The notes under the pieces are model-generated. The model saw only the letters and a list, made by a program, of their open reading frames with translations, was not told where the DNA came from and did no database searches. A DNA stretch of 57,340 nt from Verrucomicrobiota bacterium (GTDB taxonomy: Bacteria; Verrucomicrobiota; Verrucomicrobiia; Opitutales; Oceanipulchritudinaceae): the NCBI GenBank assembly GCA_021208135.1, contig JAJOKB010000067.1, forward strand, positions 1 to 57,340, written 5' to 3'. This document shows positions 30,403-38,996 of the stretch, piece by piece; position 1 is the first letter of the stretch, and every line of letters starts with the position of its first letter. Both the position numbers and the translations under genes were made by a program.

Positions 30403-31648
30403 CGGGTGCGTTCTTGCTGGCCAGGACTTTTCGGTTGCGGGCGTCAGGTATTTTCGGTGCAACAACCTCCAGAATACCACGAAAAATGCGGTTAATGGAA
30501 TGGCCAAAATCATACCTAACAAACCGCCCAGCGCTTTACCCCAAAAGAATATAGCGATTATGATCAATAGCGGATGAAGACCAGTGCTCCGCCCCATTAT
30601 TTTTGGGGTTAGAAAATAACTTTCCAGCAATTGTACAGCAGCAAATATAGCTGCGACTATCAGGACCAAGGTTAATCCGCCATCCGCTTGAAAATGTGCC
30701 AACGGCAAAACGATTAACAATCCGAGGATACTGCCAAGGTACGGGATGATGTTGAGCAGTCCAATGGCGATTCCCAGAAGAAAGCCAAAGTTCAGGCCCG
30801 CTAAGCTAAAACCTATGGCCATCAATCCACCCATGATCAACCCGATGAGAATCTGTCCCCGAAAGAACGAAACCATGATGCGGGCGAATTCTCCCAGTAA
30901 AAAGGTCAGATCCTCCCTTGCGCTCGCCGGAATAAATGAGAGTTGGCGCTCCAAATCGCGCAAGGGATTGCGGTCCGTCAGCAAAAAGAAAAATAAATAA
31001 ACCGGAATAATCGCTGTGCCAGCTGCCAGTGCAAAAATCCTGGTTACCTTTTCTCCGAAAGGCACCTACCGCTGGCAATGACCACTGGAGGAAATCTTCC
31101 AACCAAGTAGTCGTTAACTCCCAAACATCCTGACCTTCATGATTTTGCGCCCAGGTGTTGATGCGGTCGTGAAGCTCAGGGAAGCGCTGGGCTAAGGCGA
31201 CTTGCAACTCCTTGGCGAATGCCGGCAATTGTTCCAATAAGCCAATGACTTGTCTTACCACCTCAGGCAATAAACTCCAGGCCGCAGTCACAATACAGCC
31301 AGCGACCAGCAGATACAGCAGCAAAATAGAACCAATCCTGCCCACCCTCAATTTTCTCTGGGCCAACAGCACCAGTGGACGCAATAACAGGGCCAAAATT
31401 CCCGCAATCGCCAATGGCCAAAGTACGTCGGAAAAATAACTCACCAACTGGCGCAAAATCAAAAATAATCCCACGAAGATACCGCCTATCAGATTCAAGG
31501 CCAACAACACCAAGGCCAAGCTCACCAGCTTCTTTTGTATCGGGCTCAACAGTGGTTGTTGGGATTGCAGTTGGTCTGAACTCACTCTGGAATTCTTATC
31601 TTCAACCAATACTTTGCAAGACCGTTTCCATATTTGTAATCGCCCCAT
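30403..31648 (-). CDS. AI-2E/PerM-family transporter, one frameshift
   Basis: An inner membrane permease of about 415 residues with seven or eight helices (LVSLALVLLALNLIGGIFVGL; FLLGIAIGLLNIIPYLGSILGLL; LLIIIAIFFWGKALGGLLGMILAIP). It belongs to the AI-2E (PerM/YdiK) exporter family. The frame changes near 31063, where LPAVGA joins FGEKVTRIFALAAGTAIIPVYLFFFLL. After the last helix the frame continues unbroken into the phosphoesterase. A reading one base away gives a short tail (IPDARNRKVLASKNAP...) ending near 30383, so a lost stop through a further indel is possible. The exported substrate is unknown. Confidence 0.8.
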
Positions 31649-31936
31649 TAATCAGTTACTCATCCACAATTTGCAGTTGTTTAACGTTTCACTTGCGTCT
31701 AACGTGCCAAGCCGGGTGTCAGTGTGGTGGACCAGGATTAAACTTACTTTCGGATCTTGCTAGTTCGCGTATTGCCTGGATTTCGTTGATTTAGGCTGCA
31801 ATTCCCCTGTGCGAAGTGTTAAAATTTCAACAAAACTTGGTGGTTTTGAGTTTCCGTTTGTGAATGCGTGGGAGGTGATATTAACTTTTCATCTGTCTTA
31901 GAGAGTCTCTCTTTCCTAAACGCAAACTTAGAAACT

Positions 31937-33508
31937 ATGAAGCAATACCTCCGCTCCATGCGCTGGGCTTTTTCCTTCGCGCCCGTACTGTTAATGACTG
32001 ACCTTGCAGCAGCGCCTCGTCAGATAACCCTTGAAGAAGCGGTGGCAACATTGTTGCAACAGAATTTCAGGGTTCAAATCCAGGAACAGGAAACTTTGAT
32101 TGCAAGTGATGCCATTGATTCTGCCCTTGGTGCCTTCGATCCATTCATTTTTGTGGAAACGGCGTGGGAGGTAGTTAACCGCGATCAAAACGCCCTGGAT
32201 TTTGTATCTACTGGAGCATTTATCGAACAACGGTATTGGGAGGACGATATCATTAGAGGTCGCGCTGGAATAGGTGCCAAGAATAGTTGGGGTACAGAGG
32301 TTGAACTGTCGGTCAACCTGGCCCGCGCGCGCAACACCATCACCAGGACCAATCCAACTTCCATTTTTGATCCTGAGTACCAGAGCTTTGCTGGAGTTAC
32401 AGTCCGCCAGCCTTTGTTGCGCAACTTCGGAACCAAAGCCAATCGCGCCCAGCTCAGAGTGGCCGAGCTCGAACTGGGAGTGTCATTTTTCGAAAAGGAG
32501 ATTTTGATTTCCAATCAGTTGGTTGAGCTGATCAACGCCTTCCACGATATTCTCTATGCGCAGGAGAATTTACGCGTCAAACGCGATGCGCTTGGGCTTG
32601 CCGAAACTTTGCTGGAAGACAATCGCCGCCGAGTGGAACTGGGCCGAATGAGCCAGTTGGATGTTACTCAGGCTCAGGTTCAGGTTTCTCAGGCTGAAGA
32701 AGAGGTCATCCTTGCAGAAGACTTTCTGCGCGATCGGCGCGCAGCCATGGCACGTGTCATGTACGGCACTCCAACAGCCGATGTATTGGATTTTGAGGTT
32801 AAAGGCGAACTCTCGGTCCCGCAAATTTCCAACATGCAAGTTGAAGCGCTGCGCCGCTCGGCATTGGATCAACGGCCTGACTATTTGTTAGCTATTGCGC
32901 TTAAGGATCAGGAGGAAGTGCGCCGTCATTATGCCCGCAATCAACGACTCCCGGAGTTGGATTTAACTCTAAACTACGGGCTCACCGGGCTCGCGAACAC
33001 CACGCGCAATAGTTTCCGCCGCATGGAGGATCTGGACACAACCCAATGGTCGGTGGGCGTCGTTTTCAACATGCCATTAGGCAATCGACGCGGGCGCGCT
33101 GAAGTCAGTGCCGCCAGTCGTCGGGTATTTCAGGCCGAGCTTGAGATGCGCAGGGTTGAGCAGCAAATTGAAATTGATGTGCGTAATGCTGTTGAGCGTA
33201 TAGCAACCCTTGAGCGCAGGCTAAACACCGCCCGCCGTTCAGTTTCCCTGGCCGAGGAATCCTTGCAGGTCGAGAACCGCATGCTGGAAGAGGGGCGATC
33301 CACAAGTTTTCAGGTGTTACAGGCACAGAACAGCCTGTCCGATGCGCGCACGCGCGAATTGGCTGCCTTGGTGGATATGATGAAGGCTTCCATTGAAGTG
33401 AATGTAGTGGCAGGTCGGTTGCTACAGCAGTTTGGATTGAGCATTTCCAGCGAATATGACTCATTGGCTAACCGTGACCGCAGAATTCTGCGCTGGCCGG
33501 TACGCTGA
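31937..33508 (+). CDS. TolC-like outer membrane efflux protein
   Basis: A complete 523-residue outer membrane channel. Signal peptide MKQYLRSMRWAFSFAPVLLMTDLAAA; I chose ATG 31937 because the upstream in-frame extension destroys this signal. Long alpha-helical repeats are typical of the OEP/TolC family (LRVAELELGVSFFEKEILISNQLVELINAFHDI; LAEESLQVENRMLEEGRSTSFQVLQAQNSLSDARTRELAALVDM). It is the first gene of a four-gene export cassette with the next gene 18 bases away. It gives the outer membrane exit for whatever the three adaptor-like proteins handle. Confidence 0.9.
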   Translation: MKQYLRSMRWAFSFAPVLLMTDLAAAPRQITLEEAVATLLQQNFRVQIQEQETLIASDAIDSALGAFDPFIFVETAWEVVNRDQNALDFVSTGAFIEQRYWEDDIIRGRAGIGAKNSWGTEVELSVNLARARNTITRTNPTSIFDPEYQSFAGVTVRQPLLRNFGTKANRAQLRVAELELGVSFFEKEILISNQLVELINAFHDILYAQENLRVKRDALGLAETLLEDNRRRVELGRMSQLDVTQAQVQVSQAEEEVILAEDFLRDRRAAMARVMYGTPTADVLDFEVKGELSVPQISNMQVEALRRSALDQRPDYLLAIALKDQEEVRRHYARNQRLPELDLTLNYGLTGLANTTRNSFRRMEDLDTTQWSVGVVFNMPLGNRRGRAEVSAASRRVFQAELEMRRVEQQIEIDVRNAVERIATLERRLNTARRSVSLAEESLQVENRMLEEGRSTSFQVLQAQNSLSDARTRELAALVDMMKASIEVNVVAGRLLQQFGLSISSEYDSLANRDRRILRWPVR

Positions 33509-33526
33509 ATCCACTAAAAATCCATT

Positions 33527-34297
33527 ATGTCAGATGCATTGTTTTCTTGGCGCGGACGCCTTTCGGTTGTCGCGTGTGTTGTATTTCTCTGGTGCGCCGC
33601 CACACCCTGCGTTTTGGCTGCAGTAGAAGGTTTGGTTGTGCCCTTCCGCAGAGTGAGTGTCAGCAGCCCCGTCCAAGGCCTGATCGCCGAGATTCATGTG
33701 CAGGAGGGAGACCGTGTTGACCAAGGCACTTTATTGGCACGGTTGCAGGATGAAGAGGAGCGTCTTGAGCTGCAACGCCTCATGCTCATTCTTGAAAAGC
33801 GCGAGTTTGACGCCGCTGCAACCGGACGGTTATTGGCTGATAATCTTATCAGTGCCGAGGAAGCCATGGAAAAGCGCATTGAACTGGAAGTGAGCAAGCT
33901 TCAGGTTGCCAGTGCCCAAATTGCGCTCGCCAGAAAACAAATCGCCTCTCCCCTTGAAGGAGTTGTTGTGGTCCGCAATCGCGAACCGGGAGAGTGGGTC
34001 AATCCCGGCGAAGTCTTGTTTGAAGTCGTGCTGATGGATCCGGTGTTTGTGGAAATTCTGGTCGATGGCCGCGAGGGTTTGAGGCTCAGCAGGGGTACAG
34101 AGGTTCAGGTCTCGGTCGATGATGTGCAAGACGCTGTACATACCACTGCCATTATCGATTTTATCGATCCTAGGATTGACGCTTCCAGCGGATTGATGAA
34201 GGTCCGTATGCTGATGGCTAACCCAGGGCAACGCATCCTTCCGGGTATGCGGGCAAAGGTTGAACTCAATTTCCGCAACGCGCCAGCATCCCGTTGA
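33527..34297 (+). CDS. HlyD/RND-type periplasmic adaptor (membrane fusion protein)
   Basis: A 256-residue adaptor, short for the family. An N-terminal signal or anchor segment (LSVVACVVFLWCAATPCVLA) is followed by a biotinyl-lipoyl-like half-motif (VSSPVQGLIAEIHVQEGDRVDQGTLLARL). Next come a short coiled-coil hairpin (ERLELQRLMLILEKREFDAAATGRLLADNLISAEEAMEKRIELEVSKLQV), the second lipoyl half (IASPLEGVVVVRNREPGEWVNPGEVLFEV) and a beta-barrel domain. It ends 4 bases before the next adaptor gene. It should link an inner membrane component to the TolC-like channel. Confidence 0.9.
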   Translation: MSDALFSWRGRLSVVACVVFLWCAATPCVLAAVEGLVVPFRRVSVSSPVQGLIAEIHVQEGDRVDQGTLLARLQDEEERLELQRLMLILEKREFDAAATGRLLADNLISAEEAMEKRIELEVSKLQVASAQIALARKQIASPLEGVVVVRNREPGEWVNPGEVLFEVVLMDPVFVEILVDGREGLRLSRGTEVQVSVDDVQDAVHTTAIIDFIDPRIDASSGLMKVRMLMANPGQRILPGMRAKVELNFRNAPASR

Positions 34298-34301
34298 GCC
34301 T

Positions 34302-36116
34302 ATGAGTGCCGAATCAACTCAATCAAAGGATCCGTTTGCTTCGCTGCGAAAGTTTGACGGCGACTCGAAAGCCTTCTGGACCCGTTTGGTGGATACTTTG
34401 CGTGCGCTCTCAGGTGCCGCTGCCGTCATGGTTGCTGTGCGCACGACAACAGGCGAGGATGTCGGTGCTTGGCGCTTGTTAGGCAAGAGTCTCGCCGATG
34501 GAACGATCGATTATTTCCCAGGTTCAGCGGTGCGGCCGATGATGGAAGCTGCCGCCTTTGGAGAGCGGTTAACTGCGCAAGCAGACACCGATAAGTTACG
34601 CGGTCGTTGGTGCGCGGGACCTCTCCAGTCCGGCGGGGACGCCCAGCAATGTGTGGTTGTGCTTTATCTTGCAGAAAACTGTCAGGCAGATCTTGCCAGT
34701 ATCCTGACTTTGTTAGCGCAAGCAGCTGATTTGCCAGAGGTCTATCTTTTGTGGCAAAAGTTGCTTCAACGCGAACAAGATGTGCACAAGCTGGTGGGTG
34801 CGCTAGACTTGCTGGGGCGCTTGCGGGATATGCCCGGATTCGAATCAGCCTCGCTATATGTGTGCAATGACATAGCCAAGAACTTTCATTGCCAACAAGT
34901 GGCTTTGGCATGGAAAAAAGGTGATTATTTCCGCGTTCAAGCCATCAGTCATACGCCGCGGTTTGAGGCCAAAATGGCCATGGTACAGGCAATGGAACAA
35001 GTAGCGGAGGAGGCGGCTGATCAGGGGGAGGATGTCAATTTCCCTCCTATTGTCGGCCAGCAGTCAGTCACCAAAGTTCACCAGAGCTATGCCGATGCCC
35101 ATAAACTTAACCGTGTCACCACAGTCTGTTTATGGCACAACGGACAAGTAACAGGAGTCCTATTGCTGCAGGATCATCAGATGGATTTTTCTGTGGAGCA
35201 AATGCGGTCGCTGCGAGTCATCGCTGATCAGATTGTTGAACCTTTGTATTACGCCTATTTGCGTTCCGGATGGGTTGGCAAACGCATCGCCCGCGCAGGG
35301 CGTGATTGGGCCAAAAACCAGTGGAACTTGGAGTATCCATGGATCAAGCTCTCTGTTGTGCTGGCCACTCTGGCACTTGGGGTTTTGATTTTCGGTGGAA
35401 TGACCTATCGGGTCGAAGCGCCTTTTGTGCTGCGCACAGCCGATGAATTGCTGCTGCCAGCACCTTTTGAGGGCTTTATGGAAGTCACCAGGGTGCGTAC
35501 TGGCGATGCTGTCGCCAGCGGTGAAGTGCTGGCTCAGCTCGATCGATCTGAATTGCAGCTTCAGGAGGTTGCACTGATGGCAGACCGAAGTCGGTTTATC
35601 AGTGAAGCTGAACGTGCCAGAGGTCGTAACGAGCTGGCTGAAATGCGTGTAGCCCAAGCGCAACGCGATCAAACCGAAGCTGCCTTGGCATTGGTCCGTG
35701 CGCAGCTGGCTGCCGCTGCCATCAGAGCGCCATTTGATGCCATTGTGGCTGATGATTTTGGGTTGCCCATGCGCTCGGGTGCGCCGGTTCGCCGTGGCGA
35801 CATCCTGCTGCGTCTCGCCCGTATGGACGCTTTGTTTCTGGAAATAGATCTGCCCGAACGCCATGTTCACCACTTGCGTTTGCAAGCACCGGGAGAATTC
35901 GCTTTTGCCAGCAGACCTGACTTTCGCTTTCCTTTTGGCGTTGATCGTATCGAGCCAATGGGAATTCCTATTGAGGCGGGCAATATTTTCCGGGTCCGTG
36001 GTGACATTACCGTTGAGGAGGTTCCCGATTGGTGGCGACCAGGCATGACGGGCGTGGTCAAAATTGAGGTGGGTCGCAAGTCGTTTTTTGTGGATTTTGA
36101 CTCACCGTCTGGTTGA
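34302..36116 (+). CDS. GAF-domain HlyD-like membrane adaptor
   Basis: A complete 604-residue protein that joins an N-terminal cytoplasmic sensor part to a periplasmic adaptor. Residues about 20-330 look like one or two GAF domains (VWHNGQVTGVLLLQDHQ-type strands; QMRSLRVIADQIVEPLYYAYLR). One membrane helix follows (LSVVLATLALGVLIFGGMTY, about 350-370). HlyD lipoyl halves flank a coiled coil (LLLPAPFEGFMEVTRVRTGDAVASGEVLAQLD ... AAIRAPFDAIVADDFGLPMRSGAPVRRGDILLRL), and then a barrel domain. I chose ATG 34302, 4 bases after the upstream stop, over an earlier overlapping start. The layout suggests control of export by a cytoplasmic signal; the ligand is unknown. Confidence 0.85.
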   Translation: MSAESTQSKDPFASLRKFDGDSKAFWTRLVDTLRALSGAAAVMVAVRTTTGEDVGAWRLLGKSLADGTIDYFPGSAVRPMMEAAAFGERLTAQADTDKLRGRWCAGPLQSGGDAQQCVVVLYLAENCQADLASILTLLAQAADLPEVYLLWQKLLQREQDVHKLVGALDLLGRLRDMPGFESASLYVCNDIAKNFHCQQVALAWKKGDYFRVQAISHTPRFEAKMAMVQAMEQVAEEAADQGEDVNFPPIVGQQSVTKVHQSYADAHKLNRVTTVCLWHNGQVTGVLLLQDHQMDFSVEQMRSLRVIADQIVEPLYYAYLRSGWVGKRIARAGRDWAKNQWNLEYPWIKLSVVLATLALGVLIFGGMTYRVEAPFVLRTADELLLPAPFEGFMEVTRVRTGDAVASGEVLAQLDRSELQLQEVALMADRSRFISEAERARGRNELAEMRVAQAQRDQTEAALALVRAQLAAAAIRAPFDAIVADDFGLPMRSGAPVRRGDILLRLARMDALFLEIDLPERHVHHLRLQAPGEFAFASRPDFRFPFGVDRIEPMGIPIEAGNIFRVRGDITVEEVPDWWRPGMTGVVKIEVGRKSFFVDFDSPSG

Positions 36117-36158
36117 TTGGCTGAGGTTACAATTGTGGTTCTAGCGGGGTCTTGTATT

Positions 36159-36275
36159 ATGGACATTACTACTGCTTTTTTCTGTGATTGGATGGTTAAT
36201 GTCATGCGCGATTCTTTCCCCAATGGCCAATTTGGCGCTGAGCGCGCGTCAGGAATTACAGGGGGTGCCTCATGA
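36159..36275 (+). CDS. Possible small ORF (38 aa) coupled to the PqqD-M50 gene
   Basis: ATG 36159 opens a 38-codon frame that ends FGAERASGITGGAS and whose TGA overlaps the ATG of the next gene (ATGA). It is the only ORF in the 155-base gap inside the export cassette. The overlapping +1 frame also lacks stops over about 40 codons and encodes a hydrophobic helix (LWTLLLLFSVIGWLMSCAIL), but it has no good start and follows a TAG. Either reading could be the real small protein: a peptide cargo with a Gly-Gly end, or a small membrane subunit. It could also be non-coding. Confidence 0.3.
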   Translation: MDITTAFFCDWMVNVMRDSFPNGQFGAERASGITGGAS

Positions 36276-38482
36276 GTGACACTTCGGTCTTCAGTGATTT
36301 ATGGCATCTGGTGGCCAATCAGCGCATCAAGCTCAGGCCCCACGTAAAGGTCCGTCGACAATCATTTCGCGGAGAACCTTGGTACGTATTGAGCGATCCA
36401 CTGAACAATCGTTTCTACCGCTTCCGTCCTGAAGCCTGGTCCTTTATCGCCAGATTGGATGGTAAGCTTACAGTTGAAGAGATCTGGCAATTAACCATAG
36501 ACCGCAAGCAGGAAACCGCGATTGGCCAACAGGAAGTTGTGATGGTTTTGTCGCAGCTTTTCAACGCCGGACTTTTGCTCACAGATGCCAGTCCTGATGC
36601 CGTGCAAATGTTCATGGCCGCCCGCAAGCAACAATTGCGCTCGATCCGTGCTCAGGCGTTTAATTTTCTGTTCCTGCGCATCCCTTTGGTCGATCCCGAT
36701 CGCTGGCTCAACTCCATTCGCTGGTTGCTCCGGTTGCTGGTGAATCCGGTGATGGGGTTGGTATGGCTTTTAGTCATGTTTTGGGCATTGAAGGGGGTTG
36801 TCGAGGAGTCATCCGCCTTGTTTGCCGCATCAGCGGGGTTGTTGGCTCCAGGCAATCTGTTGCTGCTATACCTCTGTTGGGCAGGAATTAAATTGTTTCA
36901 CGAGTTCGGACACGCTGCAGTCACCAAACATTTCGGTGGTGAAGTGCACACCATGGGGATCATGCTGCTCGTATTTACGCCCATCCCTTACATGGATGCT
37001 TCGGCCGCCTGGGATTTTCCTGAGCGGCGCAAGCGTGTGCTTGTCGGCGCGGCTGGCATGATTTTTGAATTATTCATTGCTGCCATCGCCTTTTTTGTTT
37101 GGCGGGCAAGTGGTCCGGGAGTGGTCGAACAGATCGCATACAACATCATGTTTTTAGCTTCGGTTTCCACAGTGCTCTTCAATGGTAACCCTTTGCTGCG
37201 CTTCGATGGGTATTATATTTTATCCGATTTGCTCGACGTACCCAACCTCCATCAAGGTGCCACAAGGCAGGCAAAATACACTCTTGAACGCCATGCTTTC
37301 GGCTCCATGCGTGCCCTCCCTGTTGCCCGAACCGCATGGGGATCTGCAGGTTACTTGACCTTTTTGACTGCCAGCACTGCCTATCGCATTTTTGTCCTCA
37401 CCTTAATCATTCTGTTTATTGGTGGGCAGATTTTCGAAATCGGTTTGGTCATCGCAGTCTATTGCATCATTCTGTGGGGGATTGTGCCCTTGATCAAGTT
37501 TGCCAAATACCTGCTGACAGATCCCGGACTGGAGCCAGTGCGCGACAGAGTTTATACTGTTTCAGGTATTACTCTCACGGTGTTGTTTCTGCTGTTGGCA
37601 GTGGTGCCGTTTCCCTCTCATTTTCGTTCTGTTGGGGTTGTGGAAGCTCGGGACTCCATGGATGTTCTTACCTTGGCCGATGGTTACCTGCAGGATGTTC
37701 AGGTACAGCCCGGTTCCTGGGTTGAGGCAGGTGAGATTCTGGCAGTTCTGCATGCACCCTTTCATCCTTTTGAAATGGCTCAGGTCCAAGCCAGACTAGA
37801 CGAAAATTCAGCCCGATTGCGTTGGGCCCGTGAGGGAGATCCTTCTTTTCTGGTACCTTTGGCAAGTCAACGCCAGACTCTGGAAAGTCAGCTGCAGCTA
37901 CTGCAGCTTCAGCAAGAGCGTCGGTCTATACGGGCTCCCCGCTCTGGTTTCTTCGTGTCCCCGGAAATCCATAATTTCAACGGTGCATGGATAGAGCGAG
38001 GCGCGATTGTGGGCACTATCGTCGCTCCCGAAGCTTTGGCTTTTTCCGCAGTGGTCACGCAGAAGGAGGTCAGTCGGATCTTTTCAGATGAATTGCGCGG
38101 GATCAGTGTGCGTTTTCCGGGACAAGCAGGTCGTGTCTTGCGCACCGACGATTGGGAGCTGATTGCAGCCGATCAAACCCGTTTGCCAACAGCAGCACTA
38201 GGGTGGCTCAGTGGGGGCAGTATTCAAGTTCAAGGCAATGATCAGTCTGGTATCCAGACGACCGAACCTTTCTTTGTGGTTAGAGTGTGGCTAAGGCGTG
38301 AATTTCCTGACGAACAGTCGGTTAGTTTGCTCAGTGCTGATAGTATGCTGCTCGGCATCGACGATGTCAGCACCCTGCACCTCAGGCGGGGGGTCGCCAG
38401 ATTTAAATTGCCACCTCAACCGATCATTCAACAGGCGTGGTTGGGTTTGCGACGTTTGCTGCAGGACCGATACCAGATTTAG
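36272..38482 (+). CDS. PqqD-domain, M50 zinc metalloprotease and HlyD-domain membrane protein
   Basis: A complete 736-residue polytopic protein. Residues about 25-110 resemble PqqD, a peptide-recognition (RRE-like) fold (YVLSDPLNNRFYRFRPEAWSFIARLDGKLTVEEIW). A site-2-protease/M50 core follows, with HEFGH at about 210 and the distal NPLLRFDGYY motif carrying the third ligand. It is surrounded by several membrane helices. Residues about 450-610 form a HlyD-like lipoyl/coiled-coil adaptor (LADGYLQDVQVQPGSWVEAGEILAVLHAPFHPFEMAQVQARLDE; RSIRAPRSGFFVSP). This YydH-like architecture suggests recognition, cutting and handing over of a peptide or protein to the TolC channel. That path is inferred; no cargo is known. 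Confidence 0.88.
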   Translation: MSDTSVFSDLWHLVANQRIKLRPHVKVRRQSFRGEPWYVLSDPLNNRFYRFRPEAWSFIARLDGKLTVEEIWQLTIDRKQETAIGQQEVVMVLSQLFNAGLLLTDASPDAVQMFMAARKQQLRSIRAQAFNFLFLRIPLVDPDRWLNSIRWLLRLLVNPVMGLVWLLVMFWALKGVVEESSALFAASAGLLAPGNLLLLYLCWAGIKLFHEFGHAAVTKHFGGEVHTMGIMLLVFTPIPYMDASAAWDFPERRKRVLVGAAGMIFELFIAAIAFFVWRASGPGVVEQIAYNIMFLASVSTVLFNGNPLLRFDGYYILSDLLDVPNLHQGATRQAKYTLERHAFGSMRALPVARTAWGSAGYLTFLTASTAYRIFVLTLIILFIGGQIFEIGLVIAVYCIILWGIVPLIKFAKYLLTDPGLEPVRDRVYTVSGITLTVLFLLLAVVPFPSHFRSVGVVEARDSMDVLTLADGYLQDVQVQPGSWVEAGEILAVLHAPFHPFEMAQVQARLDENSARLRWAREGDPSFLVPLASQRQTLESQLQLLQLQQERRSIRAPRSGFFVSPEIHNFNGAWIERGAIVGTIVAPEALAFSAVVTQKEVSRIFSDELRGISVRFPGQAGRVLRTDDWELIAADQTRLPTAALGWLSGGSIQVQGNDQSGIQTTEPFFVVRVWLRREFPDEQSVSLLSADSMLLGIDDVSTLHLRRGVARFKLPPQPIIQQAWLGLRRLLQDRYQI

Positions 38483-38996
38483 TTGACTGGATAGCCGCTA
38501 TCCAAAGGTCCGTTTCTCCAGGTAGCCCGTGGTTTTGCAGCAGGGTAGCAATCTCAGTTTCGGATAATTCCTTAACTGGATCGCTCCTGTCCGGTTCCAG
38601 GGAGGGATCTGCTTTACACGCAATCAGCCATACCGCCCAAGCGCGGGCGCAGCGCAAAGGTTCCCTCAGCGCTATGCCACGTGTGGCTTGATGCTGTAAA
38701 CTAATGCGCGGATTGCCCATAAATGTATCCCCAGGGTGATGGCGTATCATCCAACCAAAAGCTCTGTAGGGTAGGGGCCAAGGGCCATTTATAGCGCAGC
38801 TTTCAGGTACTTCGCTATAAATTGCTTTCAGAAGTGCCAGCAAAGCGCGTGCGGTCGCGCCGCTCTCCCAGAGGTACTGCGCGTAGCTTTGGGTTGTCAC
38901 AAAATACATCTCCTTATGGATGCCCCGGGCTCGATCCAGATCTCTCCAACTCATCCCAGGCTGGTAATTTGGCAGGTAAGGGCAGCGTTGTCTCAT
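38424..38996 (-). CDS. Conserved hypothetical protein downstream of XylR regulator
   Basis: A 190-residue soluble protein with no signal peptide. It begins MRQRCPYLPNYQPGMSWRDLDRARGI and is rich in Trp, Tyr and Arg (FVTTQSYAQYLWESGATARALLALLKAIY; WPLPYRAFGWMIRHHPGDTFMGNPRISLQHQATRG). I recall similar proteins in Verrucomicrobiota but know no function. Its ATG overlaps the stop of the XylR-type gene (ATGA), so they are translated together and may act in one regulatory task. The last 59 bases overlap the end of the convergent M50 gene, which is unusual and may mean a shifted true stop. Confidence 0.65.
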   Translation of the reverse strand: MRQRCPYLPNYQPGMSWRDLDRARGIHKEMYFVTTQSYAQYLWESGATARALLALLKAIYSEVPESCAINGPWPLPYRAFGWMIRHHPGDTFMGNPRISLQHQATRGIALREPLRCARAWAVWLIACKADPSLEPDRSDPVKELSETEIATLLQNHGLPGETDLWIAAIQSTKSGIGPAANVANPTTPVE

